A program made the translations under genes and the position numbers. A model generated the notes under the pieces. The model searched no databases and had not been told where the DNA came from. It was given only the letters and a program-made list of their open reading frames with translations. Shown here piece by piece: positions 52,625 through 61,657 of a stretch of DNA of 64,000 nucleotides. The DNA is from JBGASG01 sp046328035 (lineage in GTDB: Bacteria; Cyanobacteriota; Vampirovibrionia; Obscuribacterales; Obscuribacteraceae). Every line of letters starts with the position of its first letter. The first letter of the stretch is position 1. The stretch covers positions 87,403-151,402 of the forward strand of contig JAXLXI010000016.1 of the NCBI GenBank assembly GCA_046328035.1. Reading direction: 5' to 3'.

Positions 52625-55075
52625 ATGGCTGCCACCACTCAATTGGAATCCACCATTCCTACCAGCCCCACCGCTGAGCCCGCGAATCTGAACATGGTGG
52701 ACATGTACACGCGCGAGCGGGACAAACAGACAACCGGCGGCGACAGCGGAGTCTCAGCTCCCGCCAGGGTCAATGATTTGATGATGGGAGATATAAGCGC
52801 GGCGCAAAGCAAAGTTCCACCGGCAGCAGTCGCGGAAGACGGGTCCATACAATTTGATGCGCCGACCGAGTCGCGTGCGGTAGAAGATCCGCACAGCCGA
52901 CCCACGGACAACAACGCGCCGCTGGCTCCAGGAAAAGACGCGCCGCCGGCACTGGGCAACAAATTGGTGACCGACGATAAGGGACGCGTCACAGAAGTCG
53001 ACTATGCCAACGGCACGTCAAGAAAATTCGGCTATGGTGACGACAACAAGATAAATATGATCACCCGTCCGGATGGAATCGTCCTCGAGTTCAAGGACGG
53101 GCACTGGCAGGCAGCACTGTCGGAAACAGGCTCAGCCAACAGTCCGATTATTATCCCGGTCGACCTGGTTGACCCGCAAGTGGCGCCGGATGGCACGTTC
53201 ACTTACCATACCGAGAAGGGCACGAACGTCAGGTTCGCACCGGATGGAAGCGGGGTGCTCCGTAACGACAAAGAGAACTGGACGGTCGCCCGCAATCCGG
53301 ACGAACACGTCGAGTCCATTGTCGGACCGGACGGCAAGAAACAAACGTTCCACTACAACGACAAGGGAGAACTCGACGAATACACTAATCAAAAAGGCGA
53401 AGTGCTTCATCTGAAGGATGGGCAGTGGCAGACCGCTGACGGCAAGCCGGCTCCGATGCAAAACATCGAAGTCACCGCCAATGGCGTCATCGTCTTCGAG
53501 GACCCAGCCACACAGTTAAAGACATCGATCACTCCGGACGGTCAGCGGATCGTCAACAACTCCAACGGATCAATTATCAAACGTGATGCCGGCGGCAGAC
53601 CGATCGAATCCGTGAGCGCAGACGGAAATGTGCAACACAAATATGAATACGACGATCAAAACAAGCTGACGACCATCACGGACAACCATGGTGGCAAGTT
53701 CACCGACAATGGCGACGGCACCTGGTCGGATAAAGATGGAAACAAGCTCACCAACTTCAAATTGGCAGAAGACGGACGTATTCAATTTACCGACAAAGAT
53801 GGTCACATCGTGGTGCACAGTACGTCGGGCGAAACCACTACTACCACCAAGACCGAAGCAGAGCTGCAAAAGCAAGCCGAGGACATCCACAACACCGGCA
53901 ATGCAGATGAGATCAACGCGCAAGTCAACGGCATGACCGATGCTGATCGCATCGCGCTCCAGCAAGCCTACGAGAAAAAGTACAATAGCAAGCTGACAGA
54001 CGATCTGACCCATCGTTTCGAACCATACAAAATCAATATCGCCACAGAGAACCTCAATGTTTCAAACTTGAAGGATCACGCCGCTAACTCGCTGCTCCCC
54101 AAGGCGAGCCAGCAGTTTATCAACGACCTCAACACGTTCATCACGCGCGCGAAGCAGCTCGGTTTACCGGATGAAACGGTAACTGCAACCATGGGTGAAA
54201 TCGACAAGATGCTCACGGTCACCGATGGCAAAATCAATGCCACCGAGAGAAAAGTTGTGGCGGCGCAGATGATGGCATTCGCGGCCACTCCATCGAGCAT
54301 CGACCAGGGCAAGCATGGAACCTGCAATGTCACGGACATCGAAATAATCTCCTGGACGCGCAATCCACAGGTAGCGGCGCAGATTGTTACCGACATGGCT
54401 TTAAAAGGTGAATGGACCGCGCCCGACGGACACAAGGTCACATTGCCGCCGCAAGACTTCGTCCCACAAGAGGAAGGTTCGGTTGACAGCACCAGTTCTA
54501 ACAACCGGCTCTTCGCCTCGCAAATTTTTCAGGCTACAGCTCTCACCGATTGGGGCACCCGGCAAAATCCTCCCCAGTATTACTTGCAAACCAAGCCAAG
54601 CAAAGAAAACCCCAGTGGAGAATACTGGAGCGATAAGGACGGCAACATCATCATGGAGCCGGATGATAACGGCAAAATGGCACCAAGTCGCTTCATGGGC
54701 TGGGAACCGGAGCCAATCATCGAAGAGTTGACCCGCATGGGCGGCGATCCGAATCAGGTATTCATCAATGCCGACTTCCCAAAAGAGGGTCAGCCCCCAA
54801 ATGCGCTATTCTTCAAAAACGAAACGGACTTCGCCAATGCCATCGTCAAGGCCAAGGACGAGGGGCAGATGCCGATCATCATTGTCGTAGCGGCATTGGA
54901 CCCGGTGTTCGGCGGAAATGCTCAGCCTGGCACCAAGGACCACCGGCGCAACCACGTTGTGGTTATCGACGACTACAATCCGGTCACCGGACAGGTCAAA
55001 ATTGACAATACCTGGGGTGACAAGAACGACAAGTGGGTCGATGTCGCCGACATGTACCGCGCGACAGGTGCCTAA
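52625..55075 (+). CDS. RHS/YD-repeat protein with annexin-like and papain-like cysteine-peptidase domains
   Basis: An 816-residue protein with CAGGAG before the ATG. After a Pro/Thr-rich start, residues about 115-410 are YD/RHS-like beta repeats (RVTEVDYANGTSRKFGYGDD, YEYDDQNKLTTITDNHGG). Residues 414-465 match an annexin-like repeat (TDADRIALQQAYEKKYNSKL). The C-terminus has a papain-type site: Cys567 in DQGKHGTCN, His777 in RRNHVVVIDDY and Asn795 in IDNTWGD. No signal peptide. RHS shell plus C-terminal enzyme is the classic layout of polymorphic toxins, but the usual DPxGL-like hallmark before the toxin is not seen, and no immunity gene is obvious. Confidence 0.78.
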   Translation: MAATTQLESTIPTSPTAEPANLNMVDMYTRERDKQTTGGDSGVSAPARVNDLMMGDISAAQSKVPPAAVAEDGSIQFDAPTESRAVEDPHSRPTDNNAPLAPGKDAPPALGNKLVTDDKGRVTEVDYANGTSRKFGYGDDNKINMITRPDGIVLEFKDGHWQAALSETGSANSPIIIPVDLVDPQVAPDGTFTYHTEKGTNVRFAPDGSGVLRNDKENWTVARNPDEHVESIVGPDGKKQTFHYNDKGELDEYTNQKGEVLHLKDGQWQTADGKPAPMQNIEVTANGVIVFEDPATQLKTSITPDGQRIVNNSNGSIIKRDAGGRPIESVSADGNVQHKYEYDDQNKLTTITDNHGGKFTDNGDGTWSDKDGNKLTNFKLAEDGRIQFTDKDGHIVVHSTSGETTTTTKTEAELQKQAEDIHNTGNADEINAQVNGMTDADRIALQQAYEKKYNSKLTDDLTHRFEPYKINIATENLNVSNLKDHAANSLLPKASQQFINDLNTFITRAKQLGLPDETVTATMGEIDKMLTVTDGKINATERKVVAAQMMAFAATPSSIDQGKHGTCNVTDIEIISWTRNPQVAAQIVTDMALKGEWTAPDGHKVTLPPQDFVPQEEGSVDSTSSNNRLFASQIFQATALTDWGTRQNPPQYYLQTKPSKENPSGEYWSDKDGNIIMEPDDNGKMAPSRFMGWEPEPIIEELTRMGGDPNQVFINADFPKEGQPPNALFFKNETDFANAIVKAKDEGQMPIIIVVAALDPVFGGNAQPGTKDHRRNHVVVIDDYNPVTGQVKIDNTWGDKNDKWVDVADMYRATGA

Positions 55076-55199
55076 CTTAGCCCGCCCGGTGTGCGCCCCA
55101 GAGAGTTGCGCGCAGAGTCGCACATGTCATCTCCGCAGAAACTGTCGGGTTCTAGCAGAAACCAATATGCGATGCTATAGGACCTGATTATAGGTGCGC

Positions 55200-56078
55200 A
55201 TGATAGTCCACATCGCCCGCGACGCGAGCAAACTCTCCAAACCCTGCACACGGCTATTGAGCCTGTTGAGCCTAGCTGCGATTGTGTCGGTGCAGCTCAT
55301 CCAGCAATCCGCAGTTGCAACTCATGCCGAGAAGCCAGAGTGGCGTTTGGTGTGGAGCGACGAATTTGATGCATCCTCAGCCGGCGCGCCAGATCCTGCA
55401 AAATGGAACTTCGAGACCGGCGGCGCAGGCTGGGGCAACAAAGAACTCGAGACATATACTGATCGCCGCGAGAACTCCCTAGTCGAGAACGGCATGTTGA
55501 AAATCACTGCGCTCAAGGAAAACTTCACCGGACAGGACAAAATACGACGCAACTACACATCTGCGCGCGTCACCACCAAGAACAAGTTCGCTCAGAAATA
55601 CGGGCGCATCGAAGCCCGTCTGAAGATCACGCGCGGACAGGGACTATGGCCTGCGTTCTGGATGCTGGGCGACAACAACGAATCAGGCTGGCCGCAGTGC
55701 GGCGAAATCGACATTATAGAAAACATTGGCAAAGAACCCAAAATCATCCATGGCACAGTCCACGGTCCTGGATACTCAGGAAAAGACGGAATTGGCGCAC
55801 CATATACGCTACCGTCAGGTCAGGACTTCGCTGATGACTACCATCTTTACGCCGTCGAGTGGGAGCCGGCACAGCTACGCTTTTACGTTGACAATGCGCT
55901 GTATGAAACGCTCACCCCGAACGACCTGCCTCCCGGAAAAAGCTGGGTGTTCGACCATCCATTTTTCATCATTTTGAACGTAGCCGTTGGCGGATCGTGG
56001 CCGGGAAATCCAGACGCATCCAGTCAGTTTCCTCAGTCGATGCTTGTTGACTACGTGCGCTGCTACGAGCGGTACTAG
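55200..56078 (+). CDS. Secreted glycoside hydrolase family 16 (beta-1,3-glucanase-like)
   Basis: A 292-residue enzyme. Signal peptide-like N-terminus (LLSLLSLAAIVSVQLIQQSA), then WRLVWSDEFD and the GH16 site GEIDIIE with nucleophile Glu and acid/base Glu five residues apart (about 169 and 174), plus WPAFWMLG. Probably degrades laminarin-type or related beta-glucans outside the cell. ATG 55200 or GTG 55194 may be the start. Confidence 0.94.
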   Translation: MIVHIARDASKLSKPCTRLLSLLSLAAIVSVQLIQQSAVATHAEKPEWRLVWSDEFDASSAGAPDPAKWNFETGGAGWGNKELETYTDRRENSLVENGMLKITALKENFTGQDKIRRNYTSARVTTKNKFAQKYGRIEARLKITRGQGLWPAFWMLGDNNESGWPQCGEIDIIENIGKEPKIIHGTVHGPGYSGKDGIGAPYTLPSGQDFADDYHLYAVEWEPAQLRFYVDNALYETLTPNDLPPGKSWVFDHPFFIILNVAVGGSWPGNPDASSQFPQSMLVDYVRCYERY

Positions 56079-56130
56079 TTTCTTCCCAAAGTCCCTCCCA
56101 AGATCGACCGCACCGAAGCGCCACCCCTGG

Positions 56131-56160
56131 CAAAAACTGAATTGATATCAATTCAGTTTT
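56131..56160. repeat. Perfect palindrome, copy B (terminator-like)
   Basis: A 28-bp perfect palindrome (56133-56160) with the same core CTGAATTGATATCAATTCAG and A4/T4 flanks as the element at 52350. It follows the glucanase gene by about 55 bp and points to a short repeated terminator or palindromic element. Confidence 0.72.
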
Positions 56161-56244
56161 CATTATCGGAGTGACGAAATGAGTTAATCTGACGAAGCCG
56201 TGGAAATAGAAACACGAGTTGGATCGGATAGGAGGACTCATGAC

Positions 56245-56796
56245 ATGCCCAATTCGATGATTCGCACCACCGGCTGCCTGGGGTTATCGATCGTAGCGGG
56301 AGTGCTCTTCATGAGTTCAATGATTGGTCCGGTTAGTGGTGCCGATGCGTACAGGAAGGTGCAAACCAGTTCGTTCACGATGGAGATTCCTTCGGACTGG
56401 ACAACGAAACAAGGCAATCCTGATTGGTATGCTTCGCCGCCGAAAACAGCCGACTCGGTTTCCTTCTCGGTGCGGTCGGGTCCGTTCAAGGGAACGCTTA
56501 GCGAGTACGTGAAGAGCTTTAAGGCCGAGATGCAGGACTCGCTAAACAGGTCTGAAATACTCGAAGAGAAAACCGCCACGGTTGCCGGACAGCCTGCGGC
56601 AACTGTGGATACGCGGGGTCCTTGTGTGGCGATGCCCAGTGTGCCGGATGGCTTTTATACTTGTCGCGCGCGGTGCTGGATTTTTGTGAAAAACCACATC
56701 GGGTATCAGATTATGGGATCAGCGAACCTTGATATCAGCAAGTACGAGAAGACATTCGTGCGCATGGTCGGCTCGTTCACGCCGACTGGCAAGTGA
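56245..56796 (+). CDS. Secreted PsbP/DUF1795-like protein
   Basis: A 183-residue protein starting at ATG 56245, nine bases after AGGAGG. Signal peptide (CLGLSIVAGVLFMSSMIGPVSG). The mature part reads FTMEIPSDWTTKQGNPDWYA, VSFSVRSGPFKGTLSEYVKS and YEKTFVRMVGSF, the pattern of PsbP/Mog1-like domains (Trp after Pro-x-x, final hydrophobic strand). Binding role only; no enzyme activity expected. Cyanobacterial relatives use this fold on photosystem II, which this organism seems to lack. Confidence 0.75.
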   Translation: MPNSMIRTTGCLGLSIVAGVLFMSSMIGPVSGADAYRKVQTSSFTMEIPSDWTTKQGNPDWYASPPKTADSVSFSVRSGPFKGTLSEYVKSFKAEMQDSLNRSEILEEKTATVAGQPAATVDTRGPCVAMPSVPDGFYTCRARCWIFVKNHIGYQIMGSANLDISKYEKTFVRMVGSFTPTGK

Positions 56797-56798
56797 CG

Positions 56799-58550
56799 TC
56801 ACCAGGTGAGGAAGCCGTGCTCATCGCAGCGCAGCCCGGTATTGAGCAGGTCGGCATAACGACCGCGAACTTGCGTTGGGCGGACCTGATAGAAATGCGC
56901 GTTGGCTAGCTTTGCATATTCGAAGTCGGTTTGCACAAGACGGGTTTCGCTGAACTGCACGCCTTCGAGTTGCGCCCATTTAAACGATGTTTGCGTCAGG
57001 TCGGCACCGTTGAAATTGGCATCAGTGCAATTCACATGATCGAATTTGGCTTGACCGATTTTGCATCGCGAGAAGTTGGTCTTGACGCACGAGGATCCGA
57101 GAGAAAACTGTGTTTGTACCAGGTATGAATCGCTGACGAATGCCCCATCGAGGTTGCATCCATCTAATTGCGCTTGACCGAGATTGCAGTTGGTCAGGTT
57201 GGCGCCACTGAAGTCGACGCTTTTCAGTTGTGCCTGCGTCAGTGTGGCGCCACTCACATCTGCGGAGCGGAGATCGAGTCCATTTTCCAGTTGCAACTGC
57301 GCAAGGTCGGCATGTCTGAGGTCGGCCTGGAAAAGAGATTTCTTTTGTTGAGAGGCGTGCTTGAGTGCCATCTTCATGTTGATCGCGTTGTTGTCCACAA
57401 ATATCGGCTGGTGCGTCACTCGGTTACGGATGGTGATGGTGCCGGACGGCACGGGAGCGGTGTTCGCGGGAGGCGGAGTTGGTGCCGATTGCGGTATGTA
57501 GCTGAGGAAGCCGTAAATCATGATGCCGAGCAAGCAAATCAGTGCTCCGAGAAGAATCGCGGAAGCATTGCTTTTGCCTGCAAATGGCAGCGGCACGCCA
57601 ACCAGATAGGCGCCGAGATCTTGATCGACTTCGGAGAGCGATTGATAGCGTGCTTCGGGGTGGCGTTCCACGCATTTTAGTATGATCTGCTGCAGAGCTG
57701 GTGGTGCCTCGCTGGCTGCGAGGCTTTTGCGGACGTAGTGGCGGTCGTCGTGGAGATGTTTCGCAATCGCTTCAACGGGATTGCCGGTGTCGAAAGCTTT
57801 GGTTCCGGTGAGCAATTCAAAGAGAACGCAGCCCAGCGAGTACACATCCGAGCGCTCGTCAATCCCTGAACCCAAGCACTGTTCAGGGCTCATGTATGCA
57901 GGTGTACCGACAACGCCACCAAGTTGCGTGAGTGTTTCGCCCGTATAGCCGATTGCTTTGGCGATGCCGAAATCTATGATACGCGCGTCGTTGTCACCTG
58001 TGAGAATGATGTTGCTGGGCTTCAGGTCGCGGTGGATGATCGTCTCAGCGTGAGCGGCGCTCAACGCACGGCATATCTCTCGGCCAATCTTGGCGACGGC
58101 CGTGGGCTCGAAGGCGCTTTCGTTTTCCAGCCGTTCCTTGACGGTTTGTCCTTCGATGTATTCCATGACGATAAACGGAACGTGATCCGCTGTTTCACCT
58201 GAATCAATCAGTGCCACCAGATTCGGATGCGAAACGCGGCGCAGCAGTTTCGCCTCGTGATTGAAACGCTGCAGGGCGTCGGCATTTGCCGCCAGTTCCT
58301 TTTTGAAAATTTTCACTGCCACGATGGAACCATCGGGCGCCGCAGCTTTCCACACATCGCCTGACGAGCCGTGCGCAATCAGTTGATCGAGCAAGTAATT
58401 TCCAACCCGGTTCTCGCTGGGCGGGGGTGAGTCGCTGGGCGAGGGCGAGTCGCGCGTTATGACTACCGGCGCGGCAGCATCAGCCGGCTCGTCGTCATCG
58501 GAGCGGAGCTCCGGTGGTGCTTCCTTAAACCTAGGCTGATCGCCGGACAT
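56799..58550 (-). CDS. Ser/Thr protein kinase with C-terminal pentapeptide repeats
   Basis: A 583-residue Hanks-type kinase. Glycine loop AHGSSGDVW (59-67), Lys80, HRDLKPSN (173-180), DFG 193-195 and GTPAYMSPEQ. A transmembrane helix (AILLGALICLLGIMIYGFL) lies at about 345-365. The C-terminal 150 residues are pentapeptide repeats (DLRHADLAQLQLENGLDL, SGANLTNCNLGQAQLDGC) forming a right-handed beta-helix, presumably outside the membrane. Divergent from the WGR gene. Confidence 0.93.
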   Translation of the reverse strand: MSGDQPRFKEAPPELRSDDDEPADAAAPVVITRDSPSPSDSPPPSENRVGNYLLDQLIAHGSSGDVWKAAAPDGSIVAVKIFKKELAANADALQRFNHEAKLLRRVSHPNLVALIDSGETADHVPFIVMEYIEGQTVKERLENESAFEPTAVAKIGREICRALSAAHAETIIHRDLKPSNIILTGDNDARIIDFGIAKAIGYTGETLTQLGGVVGTPAYMSPEQCLGSGIDERSDVYSLGCVLFELLTGTKAFDTGNPVEAIAKHLHDDRHYVRKSLAASEAPPALQQIILKCVERHPEARYQSLSEVDQDLGAYLVGVPLPFAGKSNASAILLGALICLLGIMIYGFLSYIPQSAPTPPPANTAPVPSGTITIRNRVTHQPIFVDNNAINMKMALKHASQQKKSLFQADLRHADLAQLQLENGLDLRSADVSGATLTQAQLKSVDFSGANLTNCNLGQAQLDGCNLDGAFVSDSYLVQTQFSLGSSCVKTNFSRCKIGQAKFDHVNCTDANFNGADLTQTSFKWAQLEGVQFSETRLVQTDFEYAKLANAHFYQVRPTQVRGRYADLLNTGLRCDEHGFLTW

Positions 58551-58677
58551 GCGAATTCACCACGCAGTACCTCCAATTCTAACAACTAAGCTTGTCAAGC
58601 CAGGGCTTCCCCCGGTCAGACGGGGTAGATCGCTTAAGAGAAGTGCTGACTGGGGTTTCCTCCGAGGTTTCTTGTTG

Positions 58678-59886
58678 ATGATGCGCAGATTTGAGTTCAG
58701 CATGGGCGGCTCGGACAAGTTCTGGGAAGTTGAGTTGAGCGGGACCGAGCTAACCGTCCGTTTCGGGCGCATGGGGACAAACGGGCAAACGCAGACAAAG
58801 AGCTTTCCTTCCGCAGCAGCGGCGCAGAAGGAGTACGATAAGCTGATCGCCGAGAAATTGAACAAGGGTTACGTGGAGGTGACTTCGGGTGCACCGGATG
58901 CGGACAGCGGGGCAGATTCGGATCCGGGATCAGCGGGAGCCGCGAATGCGGGCACAGGAGCGCGACCCGCAGGAACATCAGGTTCGGCAGCGGCACGCGC
59001 CGCGGCAGCCTGGGGTATGACAGGTGCGCCAGGTTCGGGTGCCGGTGCACCGATTCCAGCTTCGAAAGGCGGGCGCAGCGCTGCCGCCGTGAAAACAGTC
59101 CTGGAGCAGGCGGGAGTCGACACCTCGACCTTTGAACGCATTTCGCTCGAAGAAGATGAGGACGACGAGGAAGAAGGCGGCAAACGCCACTCCGACAGCG
59201 ATGGTTCCTTCTACATGGTGGAGGTGCCAAAAGGCAAAGCCATGGATATTTGGCGGGTGGTGCGTAACGCCGTTGACAGCACCGGGTATTGGCCGATCTT
59301 CACCGAGGAGTACGACCGCCTTCTCGAATACATGGAATTCAATGAAATGGAGCCGGCAGCGATACTAAAGAGCGCCAACTCGATGGATGCTAAGGATTGG
59401 TTTGAAACGCACGTCCAGGAAGATCCGGAAATGTTCGAAGAAGCGCTTGAATCTTCGGCGAACGCAAACCAGAGCCACTGGCATCCCAATTCTCGCGAAG
59501 ACAACCTGAAAACCGCCGACGACTTCTACATCGTGAAAAGCATCGGCGATTTCACCAGCACAATGATCTTGGTGCCGACTAAAACTCCGTGGCATGTGGC
59601 GGCAGTCTTGCGCTGGGGCGGCTCGAATGACGGCATCGAGCCGGAAGAACACACGGCCCTGCACAAATACTGGTACACCGCATATGGTGCGGAGCCGGTG
59701 GTGGCGACCATGGACATCTGGGAGTTTCGTGTAGCCAAGCCGCCCCAAACGCGTGAAGCCGCGATGCATCTAGCGCGCGAGCAGTACATCTATTGCCCGG
59801 ACATTGTTGATCAAGGTTGTGCCACCGTTGCCGGTCTGGCGTCTGAACTCATTTACTCGCCACGCTGGTATTTCTGGTGGGACTAG
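58678..59886 (+). CDS. WGR-domain plus DUF4253 protein
   Basis: A 402-residue protein. Residues 1-70 form a WGR-like domain (FWEVELSGTELTVRFGRMG, SFPSAAAAQKEYDKLIAEKL), otherwise seen in PARPs and other DNA-damage proteins as DNA-binding. A Gly/Ala/Pro linker follows, then an acidic stretch (SLEEDEDDEEEGG), then a DUF4253-like domain (TGYWPIF, YYIVKS-like and WHVAAVLRWGGSND). DUF4253 function is unknown. The start is ATG 58678; upstream in-frame sequence looks non-coding. Confidence 0.78.
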   Translation: MMRRFEFSMGGSDKFWEVELSGTELTVRFGRMGTNGQTQTKSFPSAAAAQKEYDKLIAEKLNKGYVEVTSGAPDADSGADSDPGSAGAANAGTGARPAGTSGSAAARAAAAWGMTGAPGSGAGAPIPASKGGRSAAAVKTVLEQAGVDTSTFERISLEEDEDDEEEGGKRHSDSDGSFYMVEVPKGKAMDIWRVVRNAVDSTGYWPIFTEEYDRLLEYMEFNEMEPAAILKSANSMDAKDWFETHVQEDPEMFEEALESSANANQSHWHPNSREDNLKTADDFYIVKSIGDFTSTMILVPTKTPWHVAAVLRWGGSNDGIEPEEHTALHKYWYTAYGAEPVVATMDIWEFRVAKPPQTREAAMHLAREQYIYCPDIVDQGCATVAGLASELIYSPRWYFWWD

Positions 59887-60033
59887 GCATTTAAACGGAA
59901 AATTCACAGAATTGTCCGGATTCATTCCCCGTCAGCACTGTAGATTGCTGACAAACCTGGAATTGGCACCCTCGATTCCTCGAGTTTCCCGCAACACCCC
60001 AGAGAACAACCATTGAACCCCGGAGGTTCGCTG

Positions 60034-60765
60034 ATGACGCACGGAGATGCATACGCAGATTTCTATTCCAATCAGATTCGTCAGGGTGCGGATCGCGGAT
60101 TGATAATCGCGCCCGGTCCTGACGGAGAGACGTACGGCGACCAGGAAGGCGGAATCGACTTTAACGGTGGGTCCGCATTCGAAGAAGAGATGTTTGGGGG
60201 CGGCAGCTCTGCCCGTGATCGATTGGCTCATGAGTGGGGCGTTGACACTGGTTTCTTCCCTCGCGATGAACGCCCGCCGCTAGACACCGACTCAGTAATG
60301 ATTGCAGCGACCGGAGTTGCGCAGGCATTGCAAACAGGCGATCTGGATGCCGCCAGCAAGTTGGCGCTACAGATCGATCCGCGCAGCATTCGCGAGGCGA
60401 AGTTCGAGTTATTCGGAGTGATGGCTGATGCTTCACCCGAAAAACGACAGAATCTTCTTCGGCTCGCTGGCGACTTGAAGATGCTGCAACGGGCGTCGTT
60501 CGCCTTCGAACTAATTGCCAACGGCAATGATCGCGAAGGCATGTTTCTTCTGCACCAACTTCTGCCAGAGGCAGGACCGCCGCCGGGTGCCGACGCAGGA
60601 CCGCAGCCGGGTCCGGATGGTGTACCGTCCCGAACAGATGGCGGCACCGAGATACCGCTTCCTGCTGCGCAGCCCGAAACACCGCCCGGCACGCAGCCCG
60701 AAACACCGCCCGCACCACCAGGTCTATCGCCGGCTGTGCAGGACATGATTTTTCCGACTCAGTAG
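60034..60765 (+). CDS. Hypothetical protein with Pro/Gly-rich tail
   Basis: A 243-residue protein starting at ATG 60034, seven bases after GGAGG. No known domain; a helical core (DLDAASKLALQIDP, RQNLLRLAGDLKMLQRASFA) and a Pro-rich C-terminus with a short tandem repeat (PETPPGTQPETPPAPPG). No signal peptide. Only 44 bp separate it from the response regulator gene, so the two may form an operon. Confidence 0.65.
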   Translation: MTHGDAYADFYSNQIRQGADRGLIIAPGPDGETYGDQEGGIDFNGGSAFEEEMFGGGSSARDRLAHEWGVDTGFFPRDERPPLDTDSVMIAATGVAQALQTGDLDAASKLALQIDPRSIREAKFELFGVMADASPEKRQNLLRLAGDLKMLQRASFAFELIANGNDREGMFLLHQLLPEAGPPPGADAGPQPGPDGVPSRTDGGTEIPLPAAQPETPPGTQPETPPAPPGLSPAVQDMIFPTQ

Positions 60766-60809
60766 CGAGTCATGCACAAGTTTGAATTCGTCCCCAGGAG
60801 TTAATCCCA

Positions 60810-61589
60810 ATGCCAAAAGTACTGTTAGCGGACAACGAAACACAACTGCGAATGCTGGTCTGCGACTGGCTGGAGCATCATCATTACCGCGTGGACGTAG
60901 TCACCAGCGGCGACGAAGCGAAGGAGTTTCTCTTGCGCATGGAATACGATGTGCTGCTCTTCGCGTGGGAAGTACCTGGTATTACCGGCAGTGACCTATG
61001 CCGGTGGTTTCGCGCCGGTGGCGGCATGTCTCCAATCCTGATTCTCTCTGACAAGGACGACATCGATGACAAAGAAGCGGCGTTCTATTCCGGCGCCGAC
61101 GACTTCCTGACGTTGCCGTTCGCCTTGCGCGAACTGACTGCGCGCATGAACGCCCTTATGCGCCGCGGTTACGTCACGCCTTCCAGACTGATCAAAGTGG
61201 GTCCGTTGTCGCTCGACCCGGATGCGCACACCTCAGCGGTGGAAGGCAAAGAACTATCGCTCACGGCCACCGAGTTTGCAGTGCTCAGTTTTCTGGCGCG
61301 CAACCCGGATGTAGTCTACAGTGCGCACGCGCTCAAAGACCGCGTCTGGAACAGCAAATCCGAAGTATCCGCAGACATCGTTCGCGTGTATATCAAGCGA
61401 CTGCGAGAGAAACTGCAAGCCGTCGGCTATCCCGATCTGGTGCGCAACGTGTATGGAGTAGGTTACAAACTAGTCGCCGCGACGCAGCCGATACCGGCGC
61501 CGGTGCCGGACCAATCCACTCCGGATCAGCCGATTCCGATCTGGAGCAACTCCATGCAGCCCGCCCCCCGCGTGGAGCTGATGAACTGA
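60810..61589 (+). CDS. OmpR-family regulator with degenerate receiver (pseudo-receiver)
   Basis: A 259-residue regulator with AGGAG upstream. The receiver is a full fold, but its active site is altered: LLFAWEVPG has Ala52 where the phosphoacceptor Asp should be, the acid pair is Asp8-Asn9, and Leu102 (LTLPF) replaces the conserved Lys. Ser80 is kept. The winged-helix domain is normal (LSLTATEFAVLSFLARNPD, VRVYIKRLREKLQAVG, GVGYKLV). It should not work by ordinary phosphorylation. No kinase is adjacent. The Pro-rich tail follows. Confidence 0.9.
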   Translation: MPKVLLADNETQLRMLVCDWLEHHHYRVDVVTSGDEAKEFLLRMEYDVLLFAWEVPGITGSDLCRWFRAGGGMSPILILSDKDDIDDKEAAFYSGADDFLTLPFALRELTARMNALMRRGYVTPSRLIKVGPLSLDPDAHTSAVEGKELSLTATEFAVLSFLARNPDVVYSAHALKDRVWNSKSEVSADIVRVYIKRLREKLQAVGYPDLVRNVYGVGYKLVAATQPIPAPVPDQSTPDQPIPIWSNSMQPAPRVELMN

Positions 61590-61625
61590 ACCGAAGATTT
61601 TTGCACGGACCAATTGGGAAGGTTG

Positions 61626-61657
61626 CGCGGTGGTGCCAGCCACCGCGTTTCACTTTT
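61626..61657 (+). terminator. Rho-independent terminator
   Basis: An 8-bp GC-rich stem CGCGGTGG/CCACCGCG with a six-base loop, followed by TTTCACTTTTT. Located 37 bp after the pseudo-receiver regulator, overlapping the end of the convergent hrpB. Confidence 0.7.
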
